Of a stretch of 64,000 nt of DNA, positions 18,692 to 26,962 are shown piece after piece. The translations under genes and the position numbers were made by a program. A model generated the notes under the pieces. It was not told where the DNA came from and made no database searches. It worked only from the letters and a program-made list of their open reading frames with translations. Within the stretch, counting starts at the first letter, position 1. Each line of letters begins with the position of its first letter. Source of the DNA: an uncultured Duncaniella sp. (GTDB taxonomy: Bacteria > Bacteroidota > Bacteroidia > Bacteroidales > Muribaculaceae); the NCBI GenBank assembly GCA_910577255.1, contig CAJTMH010000005.1, forward strand, positions 1 through 64,000, in the 5' to 3' direction.

Positions 18692-19999
18692 TTATTTCGT
18701 CAAAAGATATCTCTTGAAATCGGCAAAGTCAGCTGACATGGGCACAGAAAGCTTTTCGCCTTTCATGAAGGCGGCGAGTTTTTCGGGGATTTCTACATCG
18801 TGGCATATGGCTTTCTCCACCGTGTCCTTGAATTTAGCCGGATGGGCGGTTTCGAGGAACACTCCGGTTTCGCCGGGACGAAGCTGTTCTTTGAGCGCAC
18901 GGTAGCCGCATGCACCGTGAGGGTCAAGAGTGTAGCCAGTGGTGGCGAAGCATTCGCGCATGGTGTCGGATATGATGGCGTCGGGATAAGTGCATCCGCT
19001 TATTAGCGATGTCACTGCTGCATGGTCGCCTCCATACAGATCGATGATGCGGGCAAAATTGCTTGGGTCGCCCACGTCCATGGCATTGGCTATGGTCTGA
19101 CGGCTCGGTTTGGGGTTGTAGGTGCCTGTGAGCAGGTAATTATAGAATATATCGTTAGCGTTGTTGGCGGCTATGAAGCGCTTTATGGGAAGTCCCATCC
19201 GGTGGGCAAAAAGTCCGGCTGTGATGTTGCCGAAATTGCCGCTCGGCACACTGATGACCAGTTCATCGGCAATCCCTTTTTCCTTCATTCTGGCATAGGC
19301 GTTGAAGTAGTAGAACGCCTGTGGGAGAAAACGAGCCACATTGATGGAGTTGGCCGATGTGAGTGTGAGATGAGAGGTGAGATCACTGTCCATGAATGCG
19401 CTCTTGACGAGGCGTTGGCAGTCGTCAAACACTCCGTCGACCTCAATTGCGGTGATATTTCGTCCGAGGGTGGTGAACTGGCATTCCTGTATGGGGCTTA
19501 CTTTGCCTTTGGGATATAGGACATAGACGTTTATTCCGTCAACACCGAGAAAACCGTTGGCCACGGCGGAGCCGGTGTCACCACTCGTGGCGACAAGGAC
19601 ATTGACCTCACGGCCGGTGTCGCGTCGTTTGATGAAGTACTGGAGCATTCTCGCCATGAATCGTGCGCCTACATCCTTGAAAGCAAGCGTCGGACCATGG
19701 AAGAGTTCCAGGCTATATATGGAGGGTTCGACCTCCACAACCGGACAATCAAACGCCAGAGTGTCGCATACTATCCTGTCAAGGTCGGCCTTGGGAATAT
19801 CCTCTCCGAAAAAAGCCTCGGCAACACGGCAGGCAATCTCCTGGAAGGACATTTTTTCTATATTGTCAAAAAACTCTTGTGGGAGTTTGGCGATGGTTTC
19901 AGGCATGTATAGACCCTTGTCGGGGGCAAGACCTTTGACTACTGCTTCCTCGAGAGTGGCATGGTCGGAATTGCCGTTTGTGCTGTAATATTTCATCAT
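18692..19999 (-). CDS. thrC: Threonine synthase
   Basis: 435 residues; PLP enzyme that turns O-phosphohomoserine into threonine. The Schiff-base lysine is K108 in GPTLAFKDVGARF, and the phosphate-binding loop SGDTGSA follows. It is the last biosynthetic gene of a thrA - ApgM-like - thrC operon, 27 bp after the middle gene. The sequence opens with two methionines; either may be used. Confidence 0.97.
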   Translation of the reverse strand: MMKYYSTNGNSDHATLEEAVVKGLAPDKGLYMPETIAKLPQEFFDNIEKMSFQEIACRVAEAFFGEDIPKADLDRIVCDTLAFDCPVVEVEPSIYSLELFHGPTLAFKDVGARFMARMLQYFIKRRDTGREVNVLVATSGDTGSAVANGFLGVDGINVYVLYPKGKVSPIQECQFTTLGRNITAIEVDGVFDDCQRLVKSAFMDSDLTSHLTLTSANSINVARFLPQAFYYFNAYARMKEKGIADELVISVPSGNFGNITAGLFAHRMGLPIKRFIAANNANDIFYNYLLTGTYNPKPSRQTIANAMDVGDPSNFARIIDLYGGDHAAVTSLISGCTYPDAIISDTMRECFATTGYTLDPHGACGYRALKEQLRPGETGVFLETAHPAKFKDTVEKAICHDVEIPEKLAAFMKGEKLSVPMSADFADFKRYLLTK

Positions 20000-20026
20000 T
20001 TCGGGTATGCGGTGATTGCGGATTGG

Positions 20027-21274
20027 TTAATATTTCATAAACTCGCGGATAAATTCGGCGAGATGCAGAGTGGAGTAGGAGCCTGCCGCGCATGATTCCT
20101 CCGAATAGGACGCTACAGCATCAGGCTCGATCCCTTTATGCCAGATGGCAAAGGGGACAGGCTCTGCCACATGGATGCGCTTTTCCACAGGTGTGGCATG
20201 GTCAGGCAGGATGGCAATACATACCGGCTCGTCCCATTTTTCCACCTCGGCAAGAATGGGGCGCACGATGCGGTGGTCGAGGTACTCTATGGCACGGACT
20301 TTGAGGTCGATATCGCCGTCATGACCGGCTTCGTCAGTGGCTTCCACATGTAGAAACACGAAGTCATCGGTGCGCAGAGCCTCAATGGCGGCTTGTGCTT
20401 TCCCTTCGTAGTTAGTGTCGGCCAGACCTGTCACGCCGGGTACTATTATGTTGCGCAGACCGGCGTAATGACCTATGCCTCGGATGAGATCAACGGCCGA
20501 GATGACGGCACCTTTATGTATTTGCGGAAACATCTCCTGAAGTGTCTGCATGCGTGGCCGGTAACCGGGACTCCAAGGCCAGATGGAGTTGGCCGGAACT
20601 CTTCCTTGGCTTACACGGTCACGGTTGAGCGGATGGATAGAAAGAAGTTGCTGCGATTTCAGGATGAGGGAGTTGAGCAGGTCGGCTGTCTCTTCAGGCG
20701 TCATACGTCCATCCTCGGTGTCCTCGGGTGCAAGCCGTGATTCGGGAGCCACGAGGAGTGGACGCCAAGGCTCTCCAGGATGGTCGTGGGGAGGAGTGCA
20801 GATTACATGCTTGTTTCCACCTTTTATCACGAGCAGGTGACGATACTGTATGCCGGTGATGAATCGCACACGGTCAGAGCCGAGATGTTCGTCGAGGTAT
20901 TTTATGAGAGTGGCTCCTTCCTCAGTAGTGAGATGCCCTCCATGGTGGTTGGCTATGTTGCCTTCGGGCGAGAGGGTGATGATGTTGCATCGGATGGCCA
21001 TATCGTCAGGCTCCATTTCATATCCTATACTGGCGGCTTCGAGCGGTCCGCGCCCCTCATACACATCATTAAGGTCATAGCCGAGTATGGCCGTGTTGGC
21101 CACTTCGCTTCCGGGGGCAAAGCCGTCGGGAACGGTCGAGAGAAGGCCGGTGCGGCCTTCGCGCGCTATGCGGTCGATGGCCGGGATATCGGCATATTGG
21201 AGCGGGGTCTTTCCCCCGAGGGTGGCCACGGGATGGTCTGACATGCCGTCGCCGAGGATGATAATATGTTTCAT
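20027..21274 (-). CDS. ApgM-family phosphoglycerate-mutase-like protein; probable homoserine kinase
   Basis: 415 residues of the alkaline-phosphatase superfamily, COG3635 (cofactor-independent phosphoglycerate mutase of archaeal type). Metal-site pieces are visible: ILGDGMSD at the N-terminus, then HVEATDEAGHDGD and ILPDHATP. The neighbours are thrA (13 bp upstream) and thrC (27 bp downstream), and no GHMP-type thrB is present. From established work as I recall it, some members of this family act as non-orthologous homoserine kinases in Bacteroidota. The operon position therefore argues that this one phosphorylates homoserine rather than acting in glycolysis. The assignment is inference from context. 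Confidence 0.88.
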   Translation of the reverse strand: MKHIIILGDGMSDHPVATLGGKTPLQYADIPAIDRIAREGRTGLLSTVPDGFAPGSEVANTAILGYDLNDVYEGRGPLEAASIGYEMEPDDMAIRCNIITLSPEGNIANHHGGHLTTEEGATLIKYLDEHLGSDRVRFITGIQYRHLLVIKGGNKHVICTPPHDHPGEPWRPLLVAPESRLAPEDTEDGRMTPEETADLLNSLILKSQQLLSIHPLNRDRVSQGRVPANSIWPWSPGYRPRMQTLQEMFPQIHKGAVISAVDLIRGIGHYAGLRNIIVPGVTGLADTNYEGKAQAAIEALRTDDFVFLHVEATDEAGHDGDIDLKVRAIEYLDHRIVRPILAEVEKWDEPVCIAILPDHATPVEKRIHVAEPVPFAIWHKGIEPDAVASYSEESCAAGSYSTLHLAEFIREFMKY

Positions 21275-21287
21275 CGCGGTAAAGGCA

Positions 21288-23735
21288 TTAGTTATTGACT
21301 GTCGACATTATGTTGGCAAACACACCTGCGGCTGTAACCTCGGCTCCGGCTCCGTAGCCTTGTATGAGCATGGGATATTCCCGGTAACGCTCAGTGGTGA
21401 GGAGGACTATGTTGTTCGAGCCTTCCAGGCCATAGAACGGATGGCGGCTATCGACGGCCTGCAGTGAGACACTCATCTTTCCGAGTTCCATCTTGGCTAC
21501 AAAACGCCAGCGTTTACCCTCCTTTTCGAGCTCCTGGCGTCGTGCTTCAAAGTCGGCGTCAAGTTCCGGCAAGCGACGCCAGAATTCCTCTATTGATCCT
21601 TCGAGCAGTTCGGCGGGTACGAAAAGGTTTTTCTCAACATCGGCTTGTTCGGCCTTATAGCCTCCTTCGCGTGTGAGAATCACAAGTTTTCTCACGACAT
21701 CCTGCCCGCTGAGGTCAATGCGTGGGTCAGGCTCGCTGTAACCAAGCTCTTTAGCGAGACGAACGGTCTCGGAGAATGGTGTCTCGGCCGAAATGGCGTT
21801 GAATATGAAGTTGAGGGTGCCGCTTAACACAGCTTCGATTTTCAGAATTCTGTCGCCTGAGGAGCGCAGGTCGTTTATGGTGCCAATGATAGGCAGGCCT
21901 GCACCTACGTTTGTCTCGAAAAGGAATTTCACCCCACGTCGCAGAGCAGTCTCTTTGAGCTCAATATAGCTGTCATAGGAGTTTGAGGCGGCAACTTTGT
22001 TGGCTGCCACCACCGAGATGTTGTGGTCGAGGAATGTGCGATAGAGTTGTGCCACATCTTTGCTTGCGGTGCAGTCGACAAACACACTGTTGAATATGTT
22101 CATTCCCACCACTTCATTGCGCAGGCGTGTGGTGTCGCTCGGAGAAGCTTCGTCAAGCAAGGCTTTGTAATTGGCCAGGTCTATTCCTTCGCGGGAGAAG
22201 ATGGCCTTGCGGCTCGATGCTATTCCGACAACATTGATTTTCAACCTGTGGGTGCGCATCAGCTCCTCCTTCTGGTTTCTTATCTGTTCAAGGAGCATTC
22301 CACCCACTGTGCCTATGCCACAGATGAAAAGGTTGAGCTCCTTGTATTCACTGAGGAAGAAGGAGTCATGTATGACGTTGAGTGATTTGCGCAGATGTTG
22401 TCCGGGGACTACAAACGAGATGTTGGTCTCGCTCGCTCCCTGGGCGCATGCGATAACCGAGATGCCGCTTCGGCCGAGAGTGCCGAACAGTTTTCCGGCT
22501 ATGCCGGGTGTATGTTTCATGTTTTCACCTACGATAGCCACTGTGGCAAGGCCGCTTTCGGCATGCATGGGGAACATGGCACCGGTCTCTATCTCCTTGG
22601 CAAATTCGTGGTTGAGCACTCTCACTGCTTCGGCTGAATCCTCGTCGCGCACACCGATTGATGTGGAGTTTTCTGAAGATGCCTGGCTCACCATGAACAC
22701 TGAGATGCCGTTGTCGGCCAGCGCGGTGAAGATGCGTCGGTTCACACCGATGACACCTACCATTGAGAGGCCGGTGACAGTGATGAGGGTGGTGCCACTG
22801 ATGCTCGATATACCTTTGATGGGCTTGCGGTCATCCTCTATTTTGTCGCGGATTATGGTGCCGGGGTCCTCGGGGTTGAAAGTGTTTTTCACCCAGATGG
22901 GTATGTTTTTCACACATACCGGATAGATGGTAGGGGGATAGATGACTTTCGCCCCGAAATTGCACAACTCCATGGCCTCAACGTAGCTGAGGGAGTTGAT
23001 TGTATATGCGGTTGGGATGACGCGAGGGTCGGCTGTCATGAAGCCGTTGACGTCGGTCCATATTTCAAGAGCTTCGGCATCGGTGGCTGCTGCGATTATT
23101 GCCGCGGTATAGTCGCTGCCACCTCGCCCGAGGTTCGTTACATCGCCGGTGGTCTTGTCGGTACTGATGAATCCGGGCACCACATGTATGGCTTCGGATA
23201 TGGAGTCCTTGCCGAATTCCTGACTTACGAGCTTGTTGGTAAGTTCGCTGTCGAGCACAGATTTTCCATGCTTGCGTTCGGTCTTGATGAATTTGCGTGA
23301 ATCATGCAGCACAGCGCCTTGAATCAGTGTTGAGACGATGATGCTGCTGAGCCGTTCGCCATAACTCACTATAGTGGCCATGGTCTTAGGACTGAGGTCG
23401 CGTATGAGGGAGAGTCCCTGGTATATGGATGACAGTTCGGTGAGAAGGGTGTCGATTTCTGTAAGCAGATGGTCTTTGCCTGATGTTATGACCTCGTTAA
23501 CGATGTCATGGTGACGGTTCACGATGGTCTCGAACATCTCTTTGTATGTCGGATCGGCTTTGGCCGCTTTGCGGGCGGTGGTGAGAAGCATGTCTGTGAT
23601 GCCTCCAAGTGCACTGACTACCACCACTGTGGGGCGTGATTGCCCCTCTACTATGCGTTTGAGATTTAAAATCCCGGTCGCGGAACCTACGGACGTTCCG
23701 CCAAATTTTAATACTTTCATTTGGTTGAGTGACAT
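21288..23735 (-). CDS. thrA: Bifunctional aspartokinase / homoserine dehydrogenase
   Basis: 815 residues. The N-terminal aspartokinase (from MKVLKFGGTSVG) is followed by two ACT regulatory repeats around 310-450. The C-terminal homoserine dehydrogenase has the NAD(P) fold (LFICGIGTVGG) near 465. It catalyses the first and third steps from aspartate to homoserine and is usually inhibited by threonine. It heads the threonine operon, whose exact consensus promoter lies about 70 bp upstream. An ATG five codons in (23720) is an equally good start. I see no leader peptide or attenuator. Confidence 0.97.
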   Translation of the reverse strand: MSLNQMKVLKFGGTSVGSATGILNLKRIVEGQSRPTVVVVSALGGITDMLLTTARKAAKADPTYKEMFETIVNRHHDIVNEVITSGKDHLLTEIDTLLTELSSIYQGLSLIRDLSPKTMATIVSYGERLSSIIVSTLIQGAVLHDSRKFIKTERKHGKSVLDSELTNKLVSQEFGKDSISEAIHVVPGFISTDKTTGDVTNLGRGGSDYTAAIIAAATDAEALEIWTDVNGFMTADPRVIPTAYTINSLSYVEAMELCNFGAKVIYPPTIYPVCVKNIPIWVKNTFNPEDPGTIIRDKIEDDRKPIKGISSISGTTLITVTGLSMVGVIGVNRRIFTALADNGISVFMVSQASSENSTSIGVRDEDSAEAVRVLNHEFAKEIETGAMFPMHAESGLATVAIVGENMKHTPGIAGKLFGTLGRSGISVIACAQGASETNISFVVPGQHLRKSLNVIHDSFFLSEYKELNLFICGIGTVGGMLLEQIRNQKEELMRTHRLKINVVGIASSRKAIFSREGIDLANYKALLDEASPSDTTRLRNEVVGMNIFNSVFVDCTASKDVAQLYRTFLDHNISVVAANKVAASNSYDSYIELKETALRRGVKFLFETNVGAGLPIIGTINDLRSSGDRILKIEAVLSGTLNFIFNAISAETPFSETVRLAKELGYSEPDPRIDLSGQDVVRKLVILTREGGYKAEQADVEKNLFVPAELLEGSIEEFWRRLPELDADFEARRQELEKEGKRWRFVAKMELGKMSVSLQAVDSRHPFYGLEGSNNIVLLTTERYREYPMLIQGYGAGAEVTAAGVFANIMSTVNN

Positions 23736-23803
23736 TAATTGAAGTGCCTGGGGCCCTTCATCGTTTTTGGGTAACTATACAAACAGTTTTTAATTTTAAG
23801 CCA

Positions 23804-23834
23804 CAAAAGTACGTAAATTTATCGGCCAAACAAA
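23804..23834 (-). promoter_or_regulatory. Threonine operon promoter
   Basis: Minus strand: -33 TTTG (23834-23831), 19-bp spacer, -7 TACTTTTG (23811-23804). This gives a leader of about 65 nt before thrA. Confidence 0.72.
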
Positions 23835-23995
23835 TGAAAAAGTAAAAAAATATGACAAATCGGACGCCACATTAAGGGAACGTAGGGAAAAACTATCTAC
23901 AGGTTGGCGAGATGGGTGACGGCCGCGTCGTATGATGTGATGATATGGTGGGTACAGGTTGTTGTGCATGTGGCATACCTAATAGGACGCAGTTT

Positions 23996-24025
23996 TTTGG
24001 AAGTGCGGAAAAATTCGTATCTTTG
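23996..24025 (+). promoter_or_regulatory. prfA promoter
   Basis: -33 TTTG (23996-23999), 18-bp spacer, -7 TATCTTTG (24018-24025). The start of transcription would be about 30 nt before the prfA ATG. Confidence 0.72.
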
Positions 24026-24058
24026 CAACCTGATACCATAAAATAATGATATTGTAAG

Positions 24059-25168
24059 ATGGCAGATAATTCGCTTTTGACACGTCTTGACGGCATAGAG
24101 GCACGTTTTGAGGAGGTGGGTACACTCATCACCGACCCGGCTGTCATACAGGATATGAAACGCTATGTGCGTCTAACCAAGGAGTATAAGGACCTTGAAA
24201 AGCTGACGTCAGTGACACGTCATTACCGCGATATGCTCGGCAATGTCGAGGAGGCTCATGAAATGCTTGCCTCTGAGTCGGATCCGGAGCTCCGCCAGAT
24301 GGCCAAGGAGCAGCTGGATGCCGCGACAGCGGCTCTGCCTGCGCTTGAGGAGGAAATTAAGCTGCTTCTCATCCCGGCAGATCCTGAGGACGGTAAGAAT
24401 GCCATTCTTGAAATACGCGGCGGCACCGGTGGTGACGAAGCTGCCATATTTGCCGGAGACCTCTGCAAAATGTACACCAAGTATTGCGAGTCAAAGGGTT
24501 GGAGTGTGGCAGTGACCAGCTTCAGCGAAGGAGCTGCAGGAGGATTCAAGGAAATAGTCATGGCTGTTACCGGCGATAATGTGTACGGTACGCTCAAATA
24601 TGAAAGTGGTGTGCATCGAGTGCAGCGTGTGCCGGCCACCGAGACACAAGGTCGTGTCCATACCTCAGCGGCCACTGTGGCCGTACTCCCAGAGGCCGAG
24701 GCCTTCGATGTGGAGATAAATGAAGGTGAAATCAAATGGGATACTTTCCGTTCGGGTGGTGCCGGAGGCCAGAATGTGAATAAGGTGGAGTCGGGCGTGC
24801 GTCTGCGCTACATGTGGCGAAATCCTAACACCGGGGAGACTGAGGAAATACTCATAGAGTGTACAGAGACCCGTGACCAGCCCAAGAACAAGGAAAGAGC
24901 TCTCAGCCGACTGCGCACATTCATCTATGATAAGGAACATCAGAAGTATATTGACGATATAGCCTCGCGACGTAAGACAATGGTGTCGACCGGCGACCGT
25001 TCGGCCAAAATACGTACCTATAATTATCCGCAGGGACGCATCACAGACCATCGCATCAATTACACCATATATAACCTGCAGTCATTCATGGACGGCGACA
25101 TTCAGGATGTGATTGACCAACTGACCATAGCGGAGAACGCCGAGAAGCTGAAAGCATCCGAACTTTGA
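24059..25168 (+). CDS. prfA: Peptide chain release factor 1
   Basis: 369 residues. The GGQ loop that triggers peptidyl-tRNA hydrolysis is at 236-238 (GGAGGQNVNK). The stop-codon discriminator is P-A-T (192-194), the RF1 form that reads UAA and UAG, so this is not RF2. It ends translation in the cytoplasm and is normally methylated on the GGQ glutamine. Two further genes follow on the same strand with gaps of 42 and 59 bp. Confidence 0.97.
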   Translation: MADNSLLTRLDGIEARFEEVGTLITDPAVIQDMKRYVRLTKEYKDLEKLTSVTRHYRDMLGNVEEAHEMLASESDPELRQMAKEQLDAATAALPALEEEIKLLLIPADPEDGKNAILEIRGGTGGDEAAIFAGDLCKMYTKYCESKGWSVAVTSFSEGAAGGFKEIVMAVTGDNVYGTLKYESGVHRVQRVPATETQGRVHTSAATVAVLPEAEAFDVEINEGEIKWDTFRSGGAGGQNVNKVESGVRLRYMWRNPNTGETEEILIECTETRDQPKNKERALSRLRTFIYDKEHQKYIDDIASRRKTMVSTGDRSAKIRTYNYPQGRITDHRINYTIYNLQSFMDGDIQDVIDQLTIAENAEKLKASEL

Positions 25169-25210
25169 CGCAATACCCGATAGCACCTTTATCCACAAGG
25201 CAGAACCAGA

Positions 25211-25879
25211 ATGAATATCATCCCTCCTCCTTTCAATAGCTCCTCATGTGACGCGGACGTGAGTCACACGGCCGAAAGACGTGGACTCTCTACCAGGCAG
25301 TTGATAATTCTCGTCGTCTACACCACTCTGCTGGTCGGTGCAGGAGTAGGCGCGATATGGTATATGCTGAGAGGGCAGGAGGATGCCTCGACGGTGGCTG
25401 ACGATAAAACGACCCAAGAGAGGGTGGAGGACGCTTCTGGCAGGTTGGAGTCAGCCAAGGCTTGGAATCCTAAACGATTTCCCGCTAAAGCTACGGCTGA
25501 TGCAGAGGGAGTCGCCGGAGGAGAGCATTTTATAGCCGGAGATGAATTCGGTTTTATCATGAACCGCTCGCAGGGATTTGTGCGTCTGCCTTCTGAGTGC
25601 AACTGGACTAAAGCCTACGGCATGCAGGCTACCAAGGTGCCGGTAAATGCCGATGGCCGGATATCTATCCACGATGATAGTTTCCGGTTTACTGCCACTA
25701 TAGACGAACTGAAAGAATGGTGCGGCGACAGAACAAGGGGCACACCTATGAAATGGAAACTGGTTTCAGTGCGAAAGAGCACGAAAGAGTATCCCTACCA
25801 TATAACGGAACTGCTTGTCCAGTTCAGGGACAGCCGGAGTGTTGACATCATAGTGGATGGTTATGTGTTTGACAAATAG
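25211..25879 (+). CDS. Single-pass membrane protein of unknown function
   Basis: 222 residues. A 27-residue cytoplasmic stretch is followed by one membrane helix (about 29-50, LIILVVYTTLLVGAGVGAIWYML). The remaining about 170 residues are soluble and most likely periplasmic, with a conserved-looking beta-rich end containing HITELLVQFRDSRSVDIIVDGYVF. I recognise no domain. It sits between prfA and pyrF, both on the same strand, so it may be cotranscribed, but the neighbours give no functional hint. Confidence 0.75.
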   Translation: MNIIPPPFNSSSCDADVSHTAERRGLSTRQLIILVVYTTLLVGAGVGAIWYMLRGQEDASTVADDKTTQERVEDASGRLESAKAWNPKRFPAKATADAEGVAGGEHFIAGDEFGFIMNRSQGFVRLPSECNWTKAYGMQATKVPVNADGRISIHDDSFRFTATIDELKEWCGDRTRGTPMKWKLVSVRKSTKEYPYHITELLVQFRDSRSVDIIVDGYVFDK

Positions 25880-25938
25880 CCATTGGCCCTGATGCCGTAA
25901 TGACAATGAATATTAAACAACTACATAAAATATAATTT

Positions 25939-26769
25939 ATGAACCGAGAAGCTATTATAGACCAGATTAAAAAGAAAGGGTCGTTTCTCTGTGTCGGCCT
26001 TGACACCGACATCAAAAAGATACCTGAGCATCTGCTTAAGGAGGAGGACCCGATTTTTGCTTTCAACAAGGCGATAATCGATGCCACAGCTCCTTACTGC
26101 GTAGCTTACAAGCCCAACACTGCTTTCTATGAAAGTCTGGGCGTGGATGGCTGGAAAGCGCTTGACCGCACAGTGAAGTATATCCGCGAAAATTATCCTG
26201 ACCAGTTCATCATTGCCGATGCCAAGCGCGGCGATATCGGTAATACCTCGTCGCTGTATGCACGTGCGTTCTTCGAGAACATGGATGTCGATGCGCTCAC
26301 CGTTGCTCCTTACATGGGATTTGACAGTGTGAAGCCTTTCATGGATTATGAGGGGAAATGGGTTATTCTCCTCGCTCTTACTTCGAACCCCGGCAGCCGT
26401 GACTTCCAGTTTCTTACCGATATGACCGGCACACGCCTCTTTGAGCATGTGATGGAGACCGCACGCAAATGGGGCAATGAGGATAAGCTGATGTTTGTGG
26501 TCGGCGCGACCCAAGGTGCCATGTTTGCTGAAGTGCGCCGTGTGGCTCCCGACAATTTCCTGCTTGTTCCCGGTGTGGGTGCGCAAGGAGGCAGTCTTGA
26601 TGAAGTGGCCAAATGGGGCATGACACGTGACTGCGGGTTGCTCGTGAACTCATCGAGAGGTATCATCTACGCATCGCAGGGCGATGACTTCGCAGAAGCC
26701 GCCGCCGCAGAGGCGCGCAAACTGCGTGACCACATGACCATACTCCTTTCAACTCACGGAGTTATCTGA
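25939..26769 (+). CDS. pyrF: Orotidine 5'-phosphate decarboxylase (type 2)
   Basis: 276 residues, the longer type 2 form. The catalytic Asp-Lys-Asp array is D94-A-K96-R-G-D99 in IIADAKRGDIGNT. It decarboxylates OMP to UMP, the last step of de novo pyrimidine synthesis. The C-terminal phosphate loop (VNSSRGIIYA) is also intact. Confidence 0.97.
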   Translation: MNREAIIDQIKKKGSFLCVGLDTDIKKIPEHLLKEEDPIFAFNKAIIDATAPYCVAYKPNTAFYESLGVDGWKALDRTVKYIRENYPDQFIIADAKRGDIGNTSSLYARAFFENMDVDALTVAPYMGFDSVKPFMDYEGKWVILLALTSNPGSRDFQFLTDMTGTRLFEHVMETARKWGNEDKLMFVVGATQGAMFAEVRRVAPDNFLLVPGVGAQGGSLDEVAKWGMTRDCGLLVNSSRGIIYASQGDDFAEAAAAEARKLRDHMTILLSTHGVI

Positions 26770-26821
26770 GATTGTAGATAGTACGGTTTCTGATACAATT
26801 TTTCCCGATTTTTCGCATTAT

Positions 26822-26854
26822 GTTGTGGAAAGTCGGGAAAAATTTGTATATTTG
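26822..26854 (+). promoter_or_regulatory. Pectate lyase promoter
   Basis: TTG (26822-26824) and an exact -7 TATATTTG (26847-26854), spaced by 22. The leader to the ATG is about 105 nt, long enough for leader-based control, but I see no clear riboswitch. Confidence 0.65.
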
Positions 26855-26962
26855 CACGATTTTCCTATTCGCTTAATGCCTTGAAATCTTGCGTCGGAAA
26901 AAATATATAAATTTGGATATACCAACATTTTACAATACCATAGAAATCTTATTTAAAATTTC

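Noticed and set aside
23736..23803. Threonine leader peptide or attenuator before thrA
   Set aside because: No Thr/Ile-rich small ORF or competing hairpins in the short leader.
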